Below, in pieces: positions 44,384 to 53,571 of a stretch of 64,000 bases of DNA. Position numbers and translations under genes: made by a program. Each line of letters opens with the position of its first letter. Positions within the stretch are counted from its first letter, which is position 1. The DNA is from Pirellulaceae bacterium (lineage in GTDB: Bacteria; Planctomycetota; Planctomycetia; Pirellulales; Pirellulaceae): the NCBI GenBank assembly GCA_022448315.1, contig JAKVCA010000021.1, forward strand, positions 62,001 to 126,000, given 5' to 3'. Under the pieces are notes generated by a model, which worked only from the letters and a program-made list of their open reading frames with translations, had not been told where the DNA came from and did no database searches.

Positions 44384-46393
44384 TCAAGTTTCCTTCTTAA
44401 CGTAGAAAAACTTTCGCACGATGGCTTCGTCGGGCGGAGCCGTCAACAAAGCGCCAGCGATGCCAAATACAAACGACGCAGCCGTACCCACGAGAAATGG
44501 GTGAAGTCCCAACGGTTCAACCGCTTTCATGACCGTAAAATTAGATTGAGCGTATCCGAGCCCGTAGAGAAGATTGTAAATCAGGAAGCCGCCGAGCAGT
44601 GAGGAAAACGCGCCCATCAGATTGAAACGCCGCCAATAGAGGCAGAGAAAAACGGGTGCCAGAAAACAGGTCGACAATCCACTTCCCGTGTAAACAATCA
44701 CATCTTGCAAAAATTTGGGCGGGTTGAGTGCCGCAATCATTGCCACAAGCCCGAGACCGAAAGTTGCCGCCCACGTCAGGTGTTTCAACTCGCGTTCGGA
44801 AGCCTGCGGTCTTATGACCCGATGGTAAACATCGCGTGTGATGGCCGAAGCGTTCATCAAAAGGAAGCTGTCCATCGTACTCATCACCGCGGCGAATGGA
44901 GCGGCGACCAACAGGCCGGCAAGCCAGGGCATTCCCGCAATTTCCGTGACTTTAGCCGCCATCTCCGGCATGATCCGGTCCGACTCGACTTCCCAACCCG
45001 GAAGGAGAACCCGGGCGCAAACGAAGATGACCACCAACGGAAAGTAAATGAGGGAGTAGTAAATCGCCATTGTGAAAATCGCGCGTTTGAGCGTCAACGA
45101 ATCACGAAACGCCATGAGCCGGACCATATTGCTCGGCTGCCCCGAGCCGGAAAAATTCCACATCAGAAAGAATGAAATCGCCAGTCCGAAGCTGAGGAAA
45201 CCCGCGGCACGATCCCAGTCCGGCCCCGGAAGCGTCAAATAAGTTCCTGGCTGGCCAGCGCCATAAGCATATTGGGACTGCGGTGGCTCGAGTTTCCGAC
45301 TCAACCAATCCTCGGAAGTCACAGGAGTGATCCTCCAACCCTCCGGCAAGTCATCAGGCTCGCGTGAAAGTTTGACGATCTCCCCGGGCGTCGTGATCTC
45401 GATAACCGGAATCCAGTGCGAGTGATCCTCTCCTTCCGTTACGGTCGGACTGGGAAGACGCGCCTGGGTTTCACCAACCGACAAAGTCGCTCTCTGTTTG
45501 GTACGAAAGACTCGTGTTTTCCCTTGCTCACCGTTCAGAACCAGCCAGCTCGCCTTCGGCAGGGATTGCTCTTCAGCGGCAGGGCTTTGGACGTCGAGTT
45601 GCAGGTGCACATGCTCGGGAGGCGTCATTTCAGCGATCTTGGCAGTCGCATTCCCCAAACCCCCAACGGCATAGAGCGTCAAAGGCAACATGAACAAAAC
45701 ACCGGCGACCATGATCACGCCCTGCATGACGTCCGTCCAGACAACCGCTCGAAAGCCACCCCAAGCCGTATAAACCACCACAATGACGGTGAATGACAAG
45801 AGACAGACAAAATAACCCGGTTCGCTCGACGCAATTCCCAAACCTGGAATGCCGCCAAACGTCGACGAGACCCACGCCTTCGCAGACTCAAACATGGGCT
45901 GATCGGACAGCAACGACTCGATAATCTGGCTTCCACCCTTGAACTGTGCGATCAGATTGAACGAGAGAAAGAACACGATAAATGCCGTGCATAAAATCCC
46001 GAACCACGGACTTCCAAACCGATCTCTCAGGACGTCAGGAACCGTGATTGCCCCAGTCTTCCGAGCCATCTGGTTCATTCTTTTGGCCAACAGTCCCATG
46101 GAAACCAGGGGAACGATCATGTAGCCGCCAATCCAAAGCCCAACACTCCAACCATGGGTGTAGACCAAGGAAGGAAACCCGATGAAGCTTCCCCCCGAGG
46201 CACTTGTCGCAGCGTAGGTCAATGCGAACGCCCAAACTCCAAGTGTTCGACTTCCCAGAAAAAACTCACTGAGGAAAGATTTATTACGGCCGAACCGATT
46301 GGCAAAAATCGCCAACCCAAAAACAGCCATGCAGTAAATCACGAAAACAACAATCGCACCATCGATGCCTTGTTGTGCGAGCAAAGCGTTCAA
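44384..46393 (-). CDS. Sodium:solute symporter (SSS family) with large extracytoplasmic insert
   Basis: Inner-membrane transporter of 669 residues, compared with about 480-550 for most family members. Start is TTG at 46393, preceded by GAGGGGA and overlapping the stop of the upstream gene. The sodium-site region LTYAATSASGGSFIGFPSL is near 58-76 and the family signature FGLAISFFLMWNFSGSGQP near 402-420. Residues about 255-390 are hydrophilic and lie between two membrane segments, forming an extra domain of about 135 residues. The neighbouring sugar-acid genes suggest a sugar acid or related carboxylate as substrate (inference). Confidence 0.88.
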   Translation of the reverse strand: MNALLAQQGIDGAIVVFVIYCMAVFGLAIFANRFGRNKSFLSEFFLGSRTLGVWAFALTYAATSASGGSFIGFPSLVYTHGWSVGLWIGGYMIVPLVSMGLLAKRMNQMARKTGAITVPDVLRDRFGSPWFGILCTAFIVFFLSFNLIAQFKGGSQIIESLLSDQPMFESAKAWVSSTFGGIPGLGIASSEPGYFVCLLSFTVIVVVYTAWGGFRAVVWTDVMQGVIMVAGVLFMLPLTLYAVGGLGNATAKIAEMTPPEHVHLQLDVQSPAAEEQSLPKASWLVLNGEQGKTRVFRTKQRATLSVGETQARLPSPTVTEGEDHSHWIPVIEITTPGEIVKLSREPDDLPEGWRITPVTSEDWLSRKLEPPQSQYAYGAGQPGTYLTLPGPDWDRAAGFLSFGLAISFFLMWNFSGSGQPSNMVRLMAFRDSLTLKRAIFTMAIYYSLIYFPLVVIFVCARVLLPGWEVESDRIMPEMAAKVTEIAGMPWLAGLLVAAPFAAVMSTMDSFLLMNASAITRDVYHRVIRPQASERELKHLTWAATFGLGLVAMIAALNPPKFLQDVIVYTGSGLSTCFLAPVFLCLYWRRFNLMGAFSSLLGGFLIYNLLYGLGYAQSNFTVMKAVEPLGLHPFLVGTAASFVFGIAGALLTAPPDEAIVRKFFYVKKET

Positions 46394-46785
46394 TGCATCC
46401 CCTCCTCGTCGACTTTGTCGATTCCGGAAGGCGCAAGTTCGGCCATCTTTTGCAGCATTGCCTCTTCATCTGGATCCGATAGATCGTCCTCGGTCATCCA
46501 CACAAAGCAGAAAAGGATCGTCAGCAGGTTGACCATTATCCAGGGCACCAGCAAGCCCCAGAACACCCAAGTCGGCATCCCCATCGTCGCGTCGACGCGA
46601 GCGATCTCGGTCGGCGACTTGTCGTAGCCCATCGTCCCGCAAATGATGAGTGTAATTACCAAAAATAGGGTGCAGAGACTCACAATGATGAAGGTCTCAG
46701 ACCGGGCGTGCAGATAGACAGGATCCAATCGAAAATGGCCGTCTTCCAACGACTCTGTCGGTGGATTCTTGGTTGGAAAGGACAT
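46390..46785 (-). CDS. Small membrane protein, YhdT/DUF997-like partner of symporter
   Basis: 131 residues from the ATG at 46785 (an ATG at 46800 is an alternative). Two membrane helices at about 32-52 (FIIVSLCTLFLVITLIICG) and 76-98 (WVFWGLLVPWIMVNLLTILF), then an acidic cytoplasmic end (EDDLSDPDEEAM). Proteins of this type are regularly encoded directly in front of SSS symporters. Here the TGA stop overlaps the TTG start of the symporter, so translation is coupled. The open frame continues upstream to 47022 but that part does not look like protein. Confidence 0.75.
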   Translation of the reverse strand: MSFPTKNPPTESLEDGHFRLDPVYLHARSETFIIVSLCTLFLVITLIICGTMGYDKSPTEIARVDATMGMPTWVFWGLLVPWIMVNLLTILFCFVWMTEDDLSDPDEEAMLQKMAELAPSGIDKVDEEGMH

Positions 46786-46800
46786 GGGTCGAGATCCCAT

Positions 46801-47234
46801 TGGGAGGAGAATATGACATGGTTGCCGGACACTGCAAACGCCCCACCTCCGCACACCGATTTCTCGGACAGAAGCAACGAAGGAAACATCGCTGACCAAG
46901 CGGCAGACGGAAACGTAGCAACCAGGGAATCGTGTGTCGGCGAGACTGCTAGGTCCGTTCGAAAATTGAAAGCGACATCCTAGCACCTCCCCCCACGCGA
47001 AGAAAGAAAATGCCGAAAACAAAGTTCATCGGCAGAAGTCACCCCGAGGAAAACGAACGTATTCAAAAAAGAGACACGGGTCGTCCCATTCAACGTGGAG
47101 AGAAAATCCAATTGTTCCGTGAACTCGTCGCTCTGGAAACAAAAAATCAAACAAATCCATGCTACCTCCCTGGATCTATTTGCTCGCCGTTTTTCAAACG
47201 CATCCATTCGATTTTCCCGAAGGACGAAAGCCAT
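46801..47234. other. Upstream region of the symporter operon
   Basis: 434 bases between the nuclease-fold gene and the symporter unit, both minus strand. A plus-strand ATG at 46813 has a strong GGGAGGAG in front and opens 56 codons (to 46983), but the product lacks any recognisable feature. No terminator with a T tract and no RNA gene was seen. Confidence 0.45.
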
Positions 47235-48590
47235 TCAATCTTCTTCATCCATCTCCCGCTCCGATTGCCCCATCTCCAATTCAATGAGCACCGGGTAATG
47301 GTCCGATATGACATCGATCTCACGGTCCCTGAGAATCGTGCCGTAACGTGAAGACTTCGCCAACTCAGGATCAGCAAAAATAAAGTCGATTCGATACTCT
47401 TTTCGACGCAATTCCTCGGTATCCTTGGCCCAACGCGGAATAGTGATCGGCGACGGGCAAGAAATTTTCGCCTTGGGATCATGCTTATGGACAAGATCCA
47501 CATACCCCTGATCCTCCACTCGATCGACGAAGGTGTAGTCCCGCTCCCTCAGCTTCGCATGCTCGATCAAAAACGCCTCGTCCTTTCGAGAACACCCGTT
47601 GAAGTCTCCCAAGATGATGACTTTTTCATTCTGGGCCAGATAGGGTGACGCTCGACTCAAAATCTCATCCACTTCGTTGGATTTTCCCGGCCAAAAATGG
47701 ACGACGAAAAAATGAATCCCATAAGTTTTGCAATGTAAGAAACCGTGGTGAAAGCCGGCCGACTTCTTTTCAATCACTTCAATCGATTCTTTTGACGTAA
47801 GGCCGACGGGGAAGCCACCCACTTTGTGAGTCACGGCAAAATCATGGCCCCAAGTTTTCGCGTACTCTTGGAGTTTGCTTTCGGTTATCCCGTTCAGCTC
47901 CTGTAAGGCCGCAACATCCAGCTTTTGCTCGGCCAACCACTGACTCGCCTCATCCACCGCTTTTGAATGATTGAAGCCATAGAGCACATTCCAGTTAGCA
48001 ATCCGAATTCTATCTGCAGCAGGTCCCACTTCCTCCCCACGAATCATCATCTGCCGACGGACAAGGAGGCTTAAGGCATGTAGCGTCCGCGAAGCTCCAC
48101 CCGCCGCTGAAAACTTGCGATGCAAGTGAATATTCCCCTCAGGATTTTCGAGCAGCCGCGCGACATCTTCCAAGTCAGCGGGCCTAACCTGATATTCACG
48201 ATCGTCAGACACGATCGTTTCCTCGGTGGAGTTCGGCGCGAGTCGTCCTGTGAACTCCTTCACCGGAACGTCGTCATGGTTCCAAATTGAGTCCCCTTCA
48301 TCGGTCTCGAGATAAATGGCGGGCGCGTCCAGAATGTAATTCGCTTTAACTTCTTCGTTGCCCGACTGACCCTTCGACTCGTCTCGTAGAGAGTCCAACT
48401 CTGAAAGTTGATGCAAGGAGACATGCGTGATGAGCAGCAGGGGGTTCGATCGGTCGGCAGTTCCCGGATCTTTGTCCTCCAACCAATAAGCTCGCAGCGA
48501 ATCGCCAGCGGGTGTTGCCGTCAGCACTTTCGCTCGCGCAGTTCCCAAGCAAATGAGGGTCAAGACAATCGCCAGGATTCTATTGAGCAT
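47235..48590 (-). CDS. Secreted endonuclease/exonuclease/phosphatase-fold protein
   Basis: 451 residues from ATG 48590, with a signal peptide (LNRILAIVLTLICLGTARA); a TTG six bases upstream overlaps the stop of the preceding gene. Residues 20-190 are a domain I do not recognise, predicted mostly beta. From about 195 the EEP nuclease fold is clear: IRIANWNVLYGFNHS, AALQELNGI (metal Glu), VVHFWPGKSN, ILGDFNG, RIDFIFAD and the terminal ISDHYPVLIEL with the catalytic Asp-His. Substrate could be DNA, RNA, a lipid or a phosphate ester. The N-terminal domain on top of an EEP fold is unusual. Confidence 0.85.
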   Translation of the reverse strand: MLNRILAIVLTLICLGTARAKVLTATPAGDSLRAYWLEDKDPGTADRSNPLLLITHVSLHQLSELDSLRDESKGQSGNEEVKANYILDAPAIYLETDEGDSIWNHDDVPVKEFTGRLAPNSTEETIVSDDREYQVRPADLEDVARLLENPEGNIHLHRKFSAAGGASRTLHALSLLVRRQMMIRGEEVGPAADRIRIANWNVLYGFNHSKAVDEASQWLAEQKLDVAALQELNGITESKLQEYAKTWGHDFAVTHKVGGFPVGLTSKESIEVIEKKSAGFHHGFLHCKTYGIHFFVVHFWPGKSNEVDEILSRASPYLAQNEKVIILGDFNGCSRKDEAFLIEHAKLRERDYTFVDRVEDQGYVDLVHKHDPKAKISCPSPITIPRWAKDTEELRRKEYRIDFIFADPELAKSSRYGTILRDREIDVISDHYPVLIELEMGQSEREMDEED

Positions 48591-48592
48591 GG

Positions 48593-49030
48593 TCAATCCG
48601 ATTTCGACGAAGTCGTGGACTCATGGTCTTGCCTCTGAGAGGTGGACAAAACCTGATAATAAAAAAACGTTCCAACAGCAGCCGTGATCGCAACAAAGAC
48701 CATTTGTGCGATCAGCGAAGTGGAAAACTTTTCCGCAATCAACTTGAAGAAAAGGCCTGGCAAGAGGGCGGGTGAGTAGCAAAACGCGTAGACCAAAGGC
48801 CCAGGCAGCCAAGGCCGCCACTTTGGAAAAACGAACCACGGCAGGGCATGGACGAGCAAGAAGACGAATGCGAGTAAACCAAACCTTACCGGCGCCGCTT
48901 CGTCCCAAAACTCCAGCAAGGCAGTCAGCAGCCCCTGATCCACGAAGAGCACGACCCACAGCATGGCTGGCGGTTTATTGCGCCGATCCGTTCGAGAGGA
49001 CTCTACAGGAGATTCGTCATCATCACTCAT
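48593..49030 (-). CDS. Hypothetical membrane protein
   Basis: 145 residues from the ATG at 49030; an upstream start at 49081 would add 17 residues. After a hydrophilic N-terminus (SDDDESPVESSRTDRRNK) there are four hydrophobic segments: LWVVLFVDQGLLTALLEF, FGLLAFVFLLVHALPWFVF, GPLVYAFCYSPALLPGLFF and SLIAQMVFVAITAAVGTFFYY, then a polar Ser/Asp tail. No motif identifies a function. Its stop directly abuts the start of the secreted EEP-fold protein, so the two are translated together. Confidence 0.7.
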   Translation of the reverse strand: MSDDDESPVESSRTDRRNKPPAMLWVVLFVDQGLLTALLEFWDEAAPVRFGLLAFVFLLVHALPWFVFPKWRPWLPGPLVYAFCYSPALLPGLFFKLIAEKFSTSLIAQMVFVAITAAVGTFFYYQVLSTSQRQDHESTTSSKSD

Positions 49031-49752
49031 CAGCAACTTCTCCAACCCGTATCCAACGCGGGGCAGATCCGAGAGGCACAAAATTGAACAAGGAATCCGA
49101 GCAGTCTACTGCATCTCAAGGCCCTTGCTCAAATGAAGCGGTCGCGTTTTCAAGAAATCGTCCCCGCCAATTGAAAAGGGTCCCTCCGCAAAAAACATGA
49201 CCACCAGCAAATATCGGCTTGCCTAGATCACAGCGGTACTCTCGGCAAACGAAACCCACGCCCCGGGCAAAAAGGGAGAGGAAAGGATGGGGCAGAAAAG
49301 AAGGATGTTTTGGGAACGAGGGGAGCCCCATGCCTTGTAAACGAAAAAAATAAGACACGACATCAAGACCATCAGAAAAATCAGAGCCGAGGTTCCCATT
49401 GCATCAGCTTTTAAAAAATACCAAGAGTGTCACCACCGTTGTTGCGATAGGACACATTGAGAACCGAAAAGGCGAATCGATACGACTATTTTCAACTTGG
49501 CGGCCAACCGCACGCCCCGCCCCACAAGCCAATCACGGGGCCGACCGGCAACTCAAACGAAATTCATCGCGCCGGATGACTCAAACTGACCGTCTGCCCG
49601 GTCGAGTTGTCAAGAACTCCGAAGGAGACCGCCGCGTGGCGACTTGAGAAGAACAGCGAGTGCGTAGGGCAGAATACCGCGTTTCCGACGATGACGCCTT
49701 CGTGTCACCTCATCCGGTTTATTCTTTGGAAGATGGATGCCATAGAGCACAA
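49031..49752. other. Intergenic region
   Basis: About 720 bases between two minus-strand units. It must contain the promoter of the membrane protein gene at its left end. I see no tRNA, repeat or credible ORF. Confidence 0.5.
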
Positions 49753-49782
49753 AAAAAGCCCGACTCGAAAGCCGGGCTTTTT
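49753..49782 (-). terminator. Intrinsic terminator after DUF1598 gene
   Basis: AAAAAGCCCG (49753-49762) pairs with CGGGCTTTTT (49773-49782) over a 10-base loop. On the minus strand the stem is followed by a run of seven T, counting the paired ones. It lies 28 bases past the stop of the gene at 49810; T runs on both sides could also stop plus-strand transcription. Confidence 0.85.
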
Positions 49783-49809
49783 AATCTTCTCAATGGGAGG
49801 CGATGAAAC

Positions 49810-51195
49810 TCAGTCCCACCACCACTGACCATCGGCAAGGTCGACTCCGCCCAACTGCTTTTGAGCTTGGGCAAGAGAGCCATTCTCGTCCACTTTCACG
49901 ACGTCCTTGGACACCGCCTTGGCCGCGTTGATCTCAACGCCGCCTCCGATGGGGGTCATCAAACGATTGCCCTTCCAAACAGCGTTGACCGCTGTTTCGA
50001 CCTGTTTGGGCTGTTCATAACTTTCGACTGGGAACTCAGACTCATCTGAGAAGAAGTCAAAGAAATGACCGCTCTGACCATAGAAATCCTGGTTCTGGAT
50101 ATAAGCTGCGACGATTGCCATATCCATGCAGTTTCGCAATTGTGCGAATGCTGGAGCAACGGATGCGAGACGATCGTACTGCGTCGTCATGGAGTTGCAG
50201 AAGATCTGGCTTGCCTGATTCTTCGACGCTTTCTGAGCGAGGCGAACCCCTTCAGCCGTGACGCGTTCGTTTTCGCCGATCAGCTGGACACGGGATCCAA
50301 CGAGCTCGAGAGCGTTACGGTCTTCACTGACTCGCACACTTTCGTAATCCGGCGTGAAGTACCATCTCGCCAGAGCGTTGCGAGCGACATCTGAAGGACG
50401 AGCCTTGCTGATGTAGGAGTCAATCTTGGCTTCGGGATTTTCCAAACCGATGCCGATCATTTTCATCCGGTAATCGGCCTCAACCATGACCTGAGCGAAG
50501 TGAGTTCTGGGCGAGATGCCGAGAACGCTGACCTCTTGCAAGCCCAAGTTTTCTTTCAGGCCGTTGGCGATCCGATTGGTATCAGTCCGGTCCACGTTGC
50601 TTCCGATGAAGCCAATGAACTTCTGCATCTTTGCAAGACCTTCCTGAGTCGGATCGATCGAGCAACCAATGACTTGAGATTTCTGTCCTGAAGCTGGGAA
50701 CGCTCGAAGGGCGACCACAAGGTCTTGCAGTTGCAAAACAGCCTTGCCCGACTCCATGCCAACCACTCGGCCAGCGACATCTTCGTAAAATCCTTCAGCA
50801 GGACCAGCCAAGACGATGTCTTGAGTTTCGGGATAATAGAAGACGTACTGGATCTCAGTTAATCCGGCAAGATACTTCATATCGTCCGATTCGAGTTCAC
50901 CCTTCTCGTAACGAGCACGAACGGCTGCCTCAAGACGGTTCAGCGACACTTTTCGCAACTTGCTGCTGTGTGCCAACTCTCCACCCAAACGAACACGGGA
51001 TTGTTCGATACGGGTTCGAGTCAATTCACCGGTGGGGTCAGGAACCACTTTGGTTCGCAACACGCCATCGGGACCGATTTCCACACCAGCCGCTTGGGCA
51101 CCGCCGCCGGCCACAGCGAACGAGACCTGTTGCGTCAGAAGCCCAACTGCCGCAACGGCGACAAGTAAGCATTGACCAAGACGACGCAATGACAT
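49810..51195 (-). CDS. DUF1598-type secreted protein
   Basis: 461 residues from the ATG at 51195, chosen because AGGAGG lies nine bases upstream; an in-frame start at 51228 has none. A signal peptide (RRLGQCLLVAVAAVGLLTQQ) indicates export. The central region YVFYYPETQDIVLAGPAEG near residue 120 and GCSIDPTQEGLAKMQ near 180 match DUF1598, a domain known mainly from planctomycetes and of unknown function. The C-terminal part is rich in alternating hydrophobic positions and ends ADGQWWWD. It has its own terminator and is a single-gene unit. Confidence 0.85.
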   Translation of the reverse strand: MSLRRLGQCLLVAVAAVGLLTQQVSFAVAGGGAQAAGVEIGPDGVLRTKVVPDPTGELTRTRIEQSRVRLGGELAHSSKLRKVSLNRLEAAVRARYEKGELESDDMKYLAGLTEIQYVFYYPETQDIVLAGPAEGFYEDVAGRVVGMESGKAVLQLQDLVVALRAFPASGQKSQVIGCSIDPTQEGLAKMQKFIGFIGSNVDRTDTNRIANGLKENLGLQEVSVLGISPRTHFAQVMVEADYRMKMIGIGLENPEAKIDSYISKARPSDVARNALARWYFTPDYESVRVSEDRNALELVGSRVQLIGENERVTAEGVRLAQKASKNQASQIFCNSMTTQYDRLASVAPAFAQLRNCMDMAIVAAYIQNQDFYGQSGHFFDFFSDESEFPVESYEQPKQVETAVNAVWKGNRLMTPIGGGVEINAAKAVSKDVVKVDENGSLAQAQKQLGGVDLADGQWWWD

Positions 51196-52355
51196 GTGTA
51201 ACAACCTCCTCAAGGAACCGAAATGCAAAATCGCTCTGGACTTCGCAGTTGAATGTTTATCAAACGCCTTCTGACCCGGGACGAATCTCCGGCGAGTCTG
51301 TGACCTTCAGAATTGATCTGAATGTATCGTAATTAGGCAATCTGGGAAGAGCAACAAAAAGGGGCAAAGGTAACCCGAATTCAGGCGAACTGCGGGGCCT
51401 CATGACGAGTCCCGTAGGTTGTGCCAGTTGTTCCGATTGCCGTCAGACCGATTGTCGAGGGCTTGCTTTCAACCAACCCAACAAAATTTGGCCCACAACA
51501 GCTCCTCAAAAACCCCTACTTCAAGGGATGTTTATCCCTGCTCTTATCCTTATGCTCAACCAACCGCCAGAACCGACACCTCAAGGGAGGGTCATGGATT
51601 CCCTTAAACTTAGTTTCAAAAGTCGTGCAGGAGGCTCGTTGGTTTAAAAAACGAAAAAAAGAGGCCTCTGACGGACCAACAACGAGTTGGCCGCTTCGCC
51701 GTCGTGTGGGGGCACATAAGACGAAATTCCTGAGCGTCAGGACCTCACGGGCTAACAGATGTCCCCGTACAAGGACATCCGATTCACGAATCATGCAATT
51801 CCGGTGCCAACCCAACACCTCCTTTGGCTCCCATCCGTTGAAAAGGTATACGGAGGCCCCTGTTCCTCAATAAAAACATGGCATTTACCTCCGAAAAACT
51901 TCAGTTCCGGCGTATGGGCTTCGGCCTAAACTCGAGCCGCGAGGTCCTCAGGATGCAACACTCGGGGAATTTCATGTTGCACGATGATGCATTTACACCA
52001 CATTTGGTTCGAATCGAATTCGGATCGAATCGTCGGTCCGTCGCCCGCGGAATTAAATTGTGCAAATCCACATGCAAACGGTCGGAAATCCAGTCGAGAC
52101 GGTATCCCAGTCGAGCATCCCAGACGAGAAAGCTTTCCTTCGCGTTGGCGTTGCATCGCCGGACTTTTCGGTCCCTACGCTTTCGCACTCCGGCTTCCTG
52201 CCCCATGCACATTTGTCGTCAGGAAATTTTGTCGTCAGGAAATTAGGTATAACATTGAATGAGGAGAACACCGCGGTGGAAATGTTCCGTAAGTGTCACG
52301 GCAGCCAGCAGACCGCGTAGGGACAGTGTCTCTGGAGATTGGAATTGGCGAACGG
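51196..52355. other. Long intergenic region (1.16 kb) between DUF1598 and lipid kinase genes
   Basis: The largest gene-poor stretch of the window. It contains the promoters of both divergent genes, an inverted repeat GATGTCC/GGACATC at 51758-51779 and a 16-bp tandem duplication at 52213-52244. Open frames of up to 150 codons exist on both strands, but none has a ribosome site and a protein-like composition. A structured RNA cannot be excluded by eye. Confidence 0.5.
52213..52244. repeat. Perfect 16-bp tandem duplication
   Basis: TTGTCGTCAGGAAATT occurs twice in direct succession, about 110 bases before the lipid kinase start. It may be a simple replication slip or a doubled protein-binding site. 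Confidence 0.85.
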
Positions 52356-53255
52356 ATGAGCCCAACTTCGGTAAAAAACCTGGTGATCATTGCCGAGAAC
52401 CCACGGGCAGGGGCGACGTCGGGTCACCGACTCGTCGTCGAACTGACAGAGATGCTCGAGGCGTTGGACTACCGCGTCAGAATTCTAACTTCGGTCGAAG
52501 AGATCCAGGCCTCGATCCAAGAGGCGCAGCGGCGCGAAGAACTGGCGTGCATCGTCTCCGCCGGTGGCGACGGGACGTTGAGGATGATCGGCCCTTGGGC
52601 AGACCCAGAGACACCCATCGCGATTATCCCCTTGGGGACAGAAAACCTGATGGCCCGCTACCTGGGGTTCACGGTCGATGTTGCAACGACCGCCAAATGG
52701 ATCACGAAGGGCAACCGGAGAAAATTGGATGCCGGTCTCGCGAACGGTCAGTTTTTTTTGGTGATGGCCTCGGTGGGTTTCGATGCGGATGTGGTGACCC
52801 GTGTTCATGAGGCAAGAACCGGACACATTCGACATTGGTCCTACGCGCTTCCTCTGCTGACTTCGATCCGGGACTATCGCTACCCCGAACTCCGCATCCG
52901 CTCTAGTAATCACCGGCGGTCACTGCGAGCCAAGTGGGCATTCGTCTTCAATGTTCCCATGTATGCCATGGGCTTGCCCATCGTTCCCGACGCAGATGAC
53001 TCGGACGGTCGACTCGATCTCTGCTCCATGCGTAATGGTTCCCTACTGCGAGCATTTGTTTATCTCGCTGGCATTCTGATGGGGCGTCATCGTTACTGGA
53101 ATGACGTCCATAGTGAGCGGGCCGAGTCGATGGTGATCGAAGCGGACGAACCAGTAAATTTCCAACTTGATGGCGATCCTGGCGGTCAACTTCCGCTGAC
53201 GATTGAGGCACTGGAAAGTCGACTCACCTTCGTGACCCCCACCAGCGAATCTTGA
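52356..53255 (+). CDS. Diacylglycerol kinase-family lipid kinase (YegS/DagK-like)
   Basis: 299 residues from the ATG at 52356; upstream in-frame starts at 52293 and 52326 are less likely. The ATP motif SAGGDGTLRMIG is near residue 69 and is followed by PLGTENLMARYLG, where most relatives have GTGND. FDADVVTRVHEA and the late segment EPVNFQLDGDPGG correspond to the conserved C-terminal beta domain. Such enzymes phosphorylate diacylglycerol, ceramide, sphingosine or related lipids. A link to oxoamine lipids made by the fusion at 9302-12688 would be attractive but is only speculation. Confidence 0.88.
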   Translation: MSPTSVKNLVIIAENPRAGATSGHRLVVELTEMLEALDYRVRILTSVEEIQASIQEAQRREELACIVSAGGDGTLRMIGPWADPETPIAIIPLGTENLMARYLGFTVDVATTAKWITKGNRRKLDAGLANGQFFLVMASVGFDADVVTRVHEARTGHIRHWSYALPLLTSIRDYRYPELRIRSSNHRRSLRAKWAFVFNVPMYAMGLPIVPDADDSDGRLDLCSMRNGSLLRAFVYLAGILMGRHRYWNDVHSERAESMVIEADEPVNFQLDGDPGGQLPLTIEALESRLTFVTPTSES

Positions 53256-53571
53256 ATACAGATTTCTACGTCAATCACGAACCCGAAGAAAAATGTTTCT
53301 CCTTTTGAAGTGGCCAGCCACACCCCTTTTTTTGAAACCCGTTTCCAGGTGAATGAGACGCGAGTGGATCAAGTCGCGAAGCGGTCTCGTTCTCCTACCC
53401 TGGCAATCGTATGATAGTGCAGTGATGGTTAAGGATGAAAAGAGGATTGATTCCGTGATAGAAACCTCCACCTATGGCCCGTGAAGTTGTCACCCAATTT
53501 GGCCCTTTGAACAGCCGCTGGAGTGGAACAGAACGATCAGGACGACGTGGATGGCTCTCGTGTAAGGAAAG
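53256..53571. other. Leader region of kdsA
   Basis: 316 bases. Two tiny frames lie here: 53425-53484 (19 residues) and 53474-53575 (33 residues), the second overlapping the kdsA start in ATGA fashion. Neither has a good ribosome site. A possible -10 (TATGAT at 53410-53415) lies about 160 bases before kdsA. Confidence 0.4.

Noticed and set aside
46813-46983. 56-codon plus-strand frame with a strong GGGAGGAG before its ATG
   Set aside because: The product has no hydrophobic or structural pattern and lies antisense in the leader of the symporter operon; the ribosome site may be chance.
51960-52060. Segment with GGTTCGAATC that recalls the T-loop of a tRNA
   Set aside because: No acceptor, D or anticodon stems can be folded around it.
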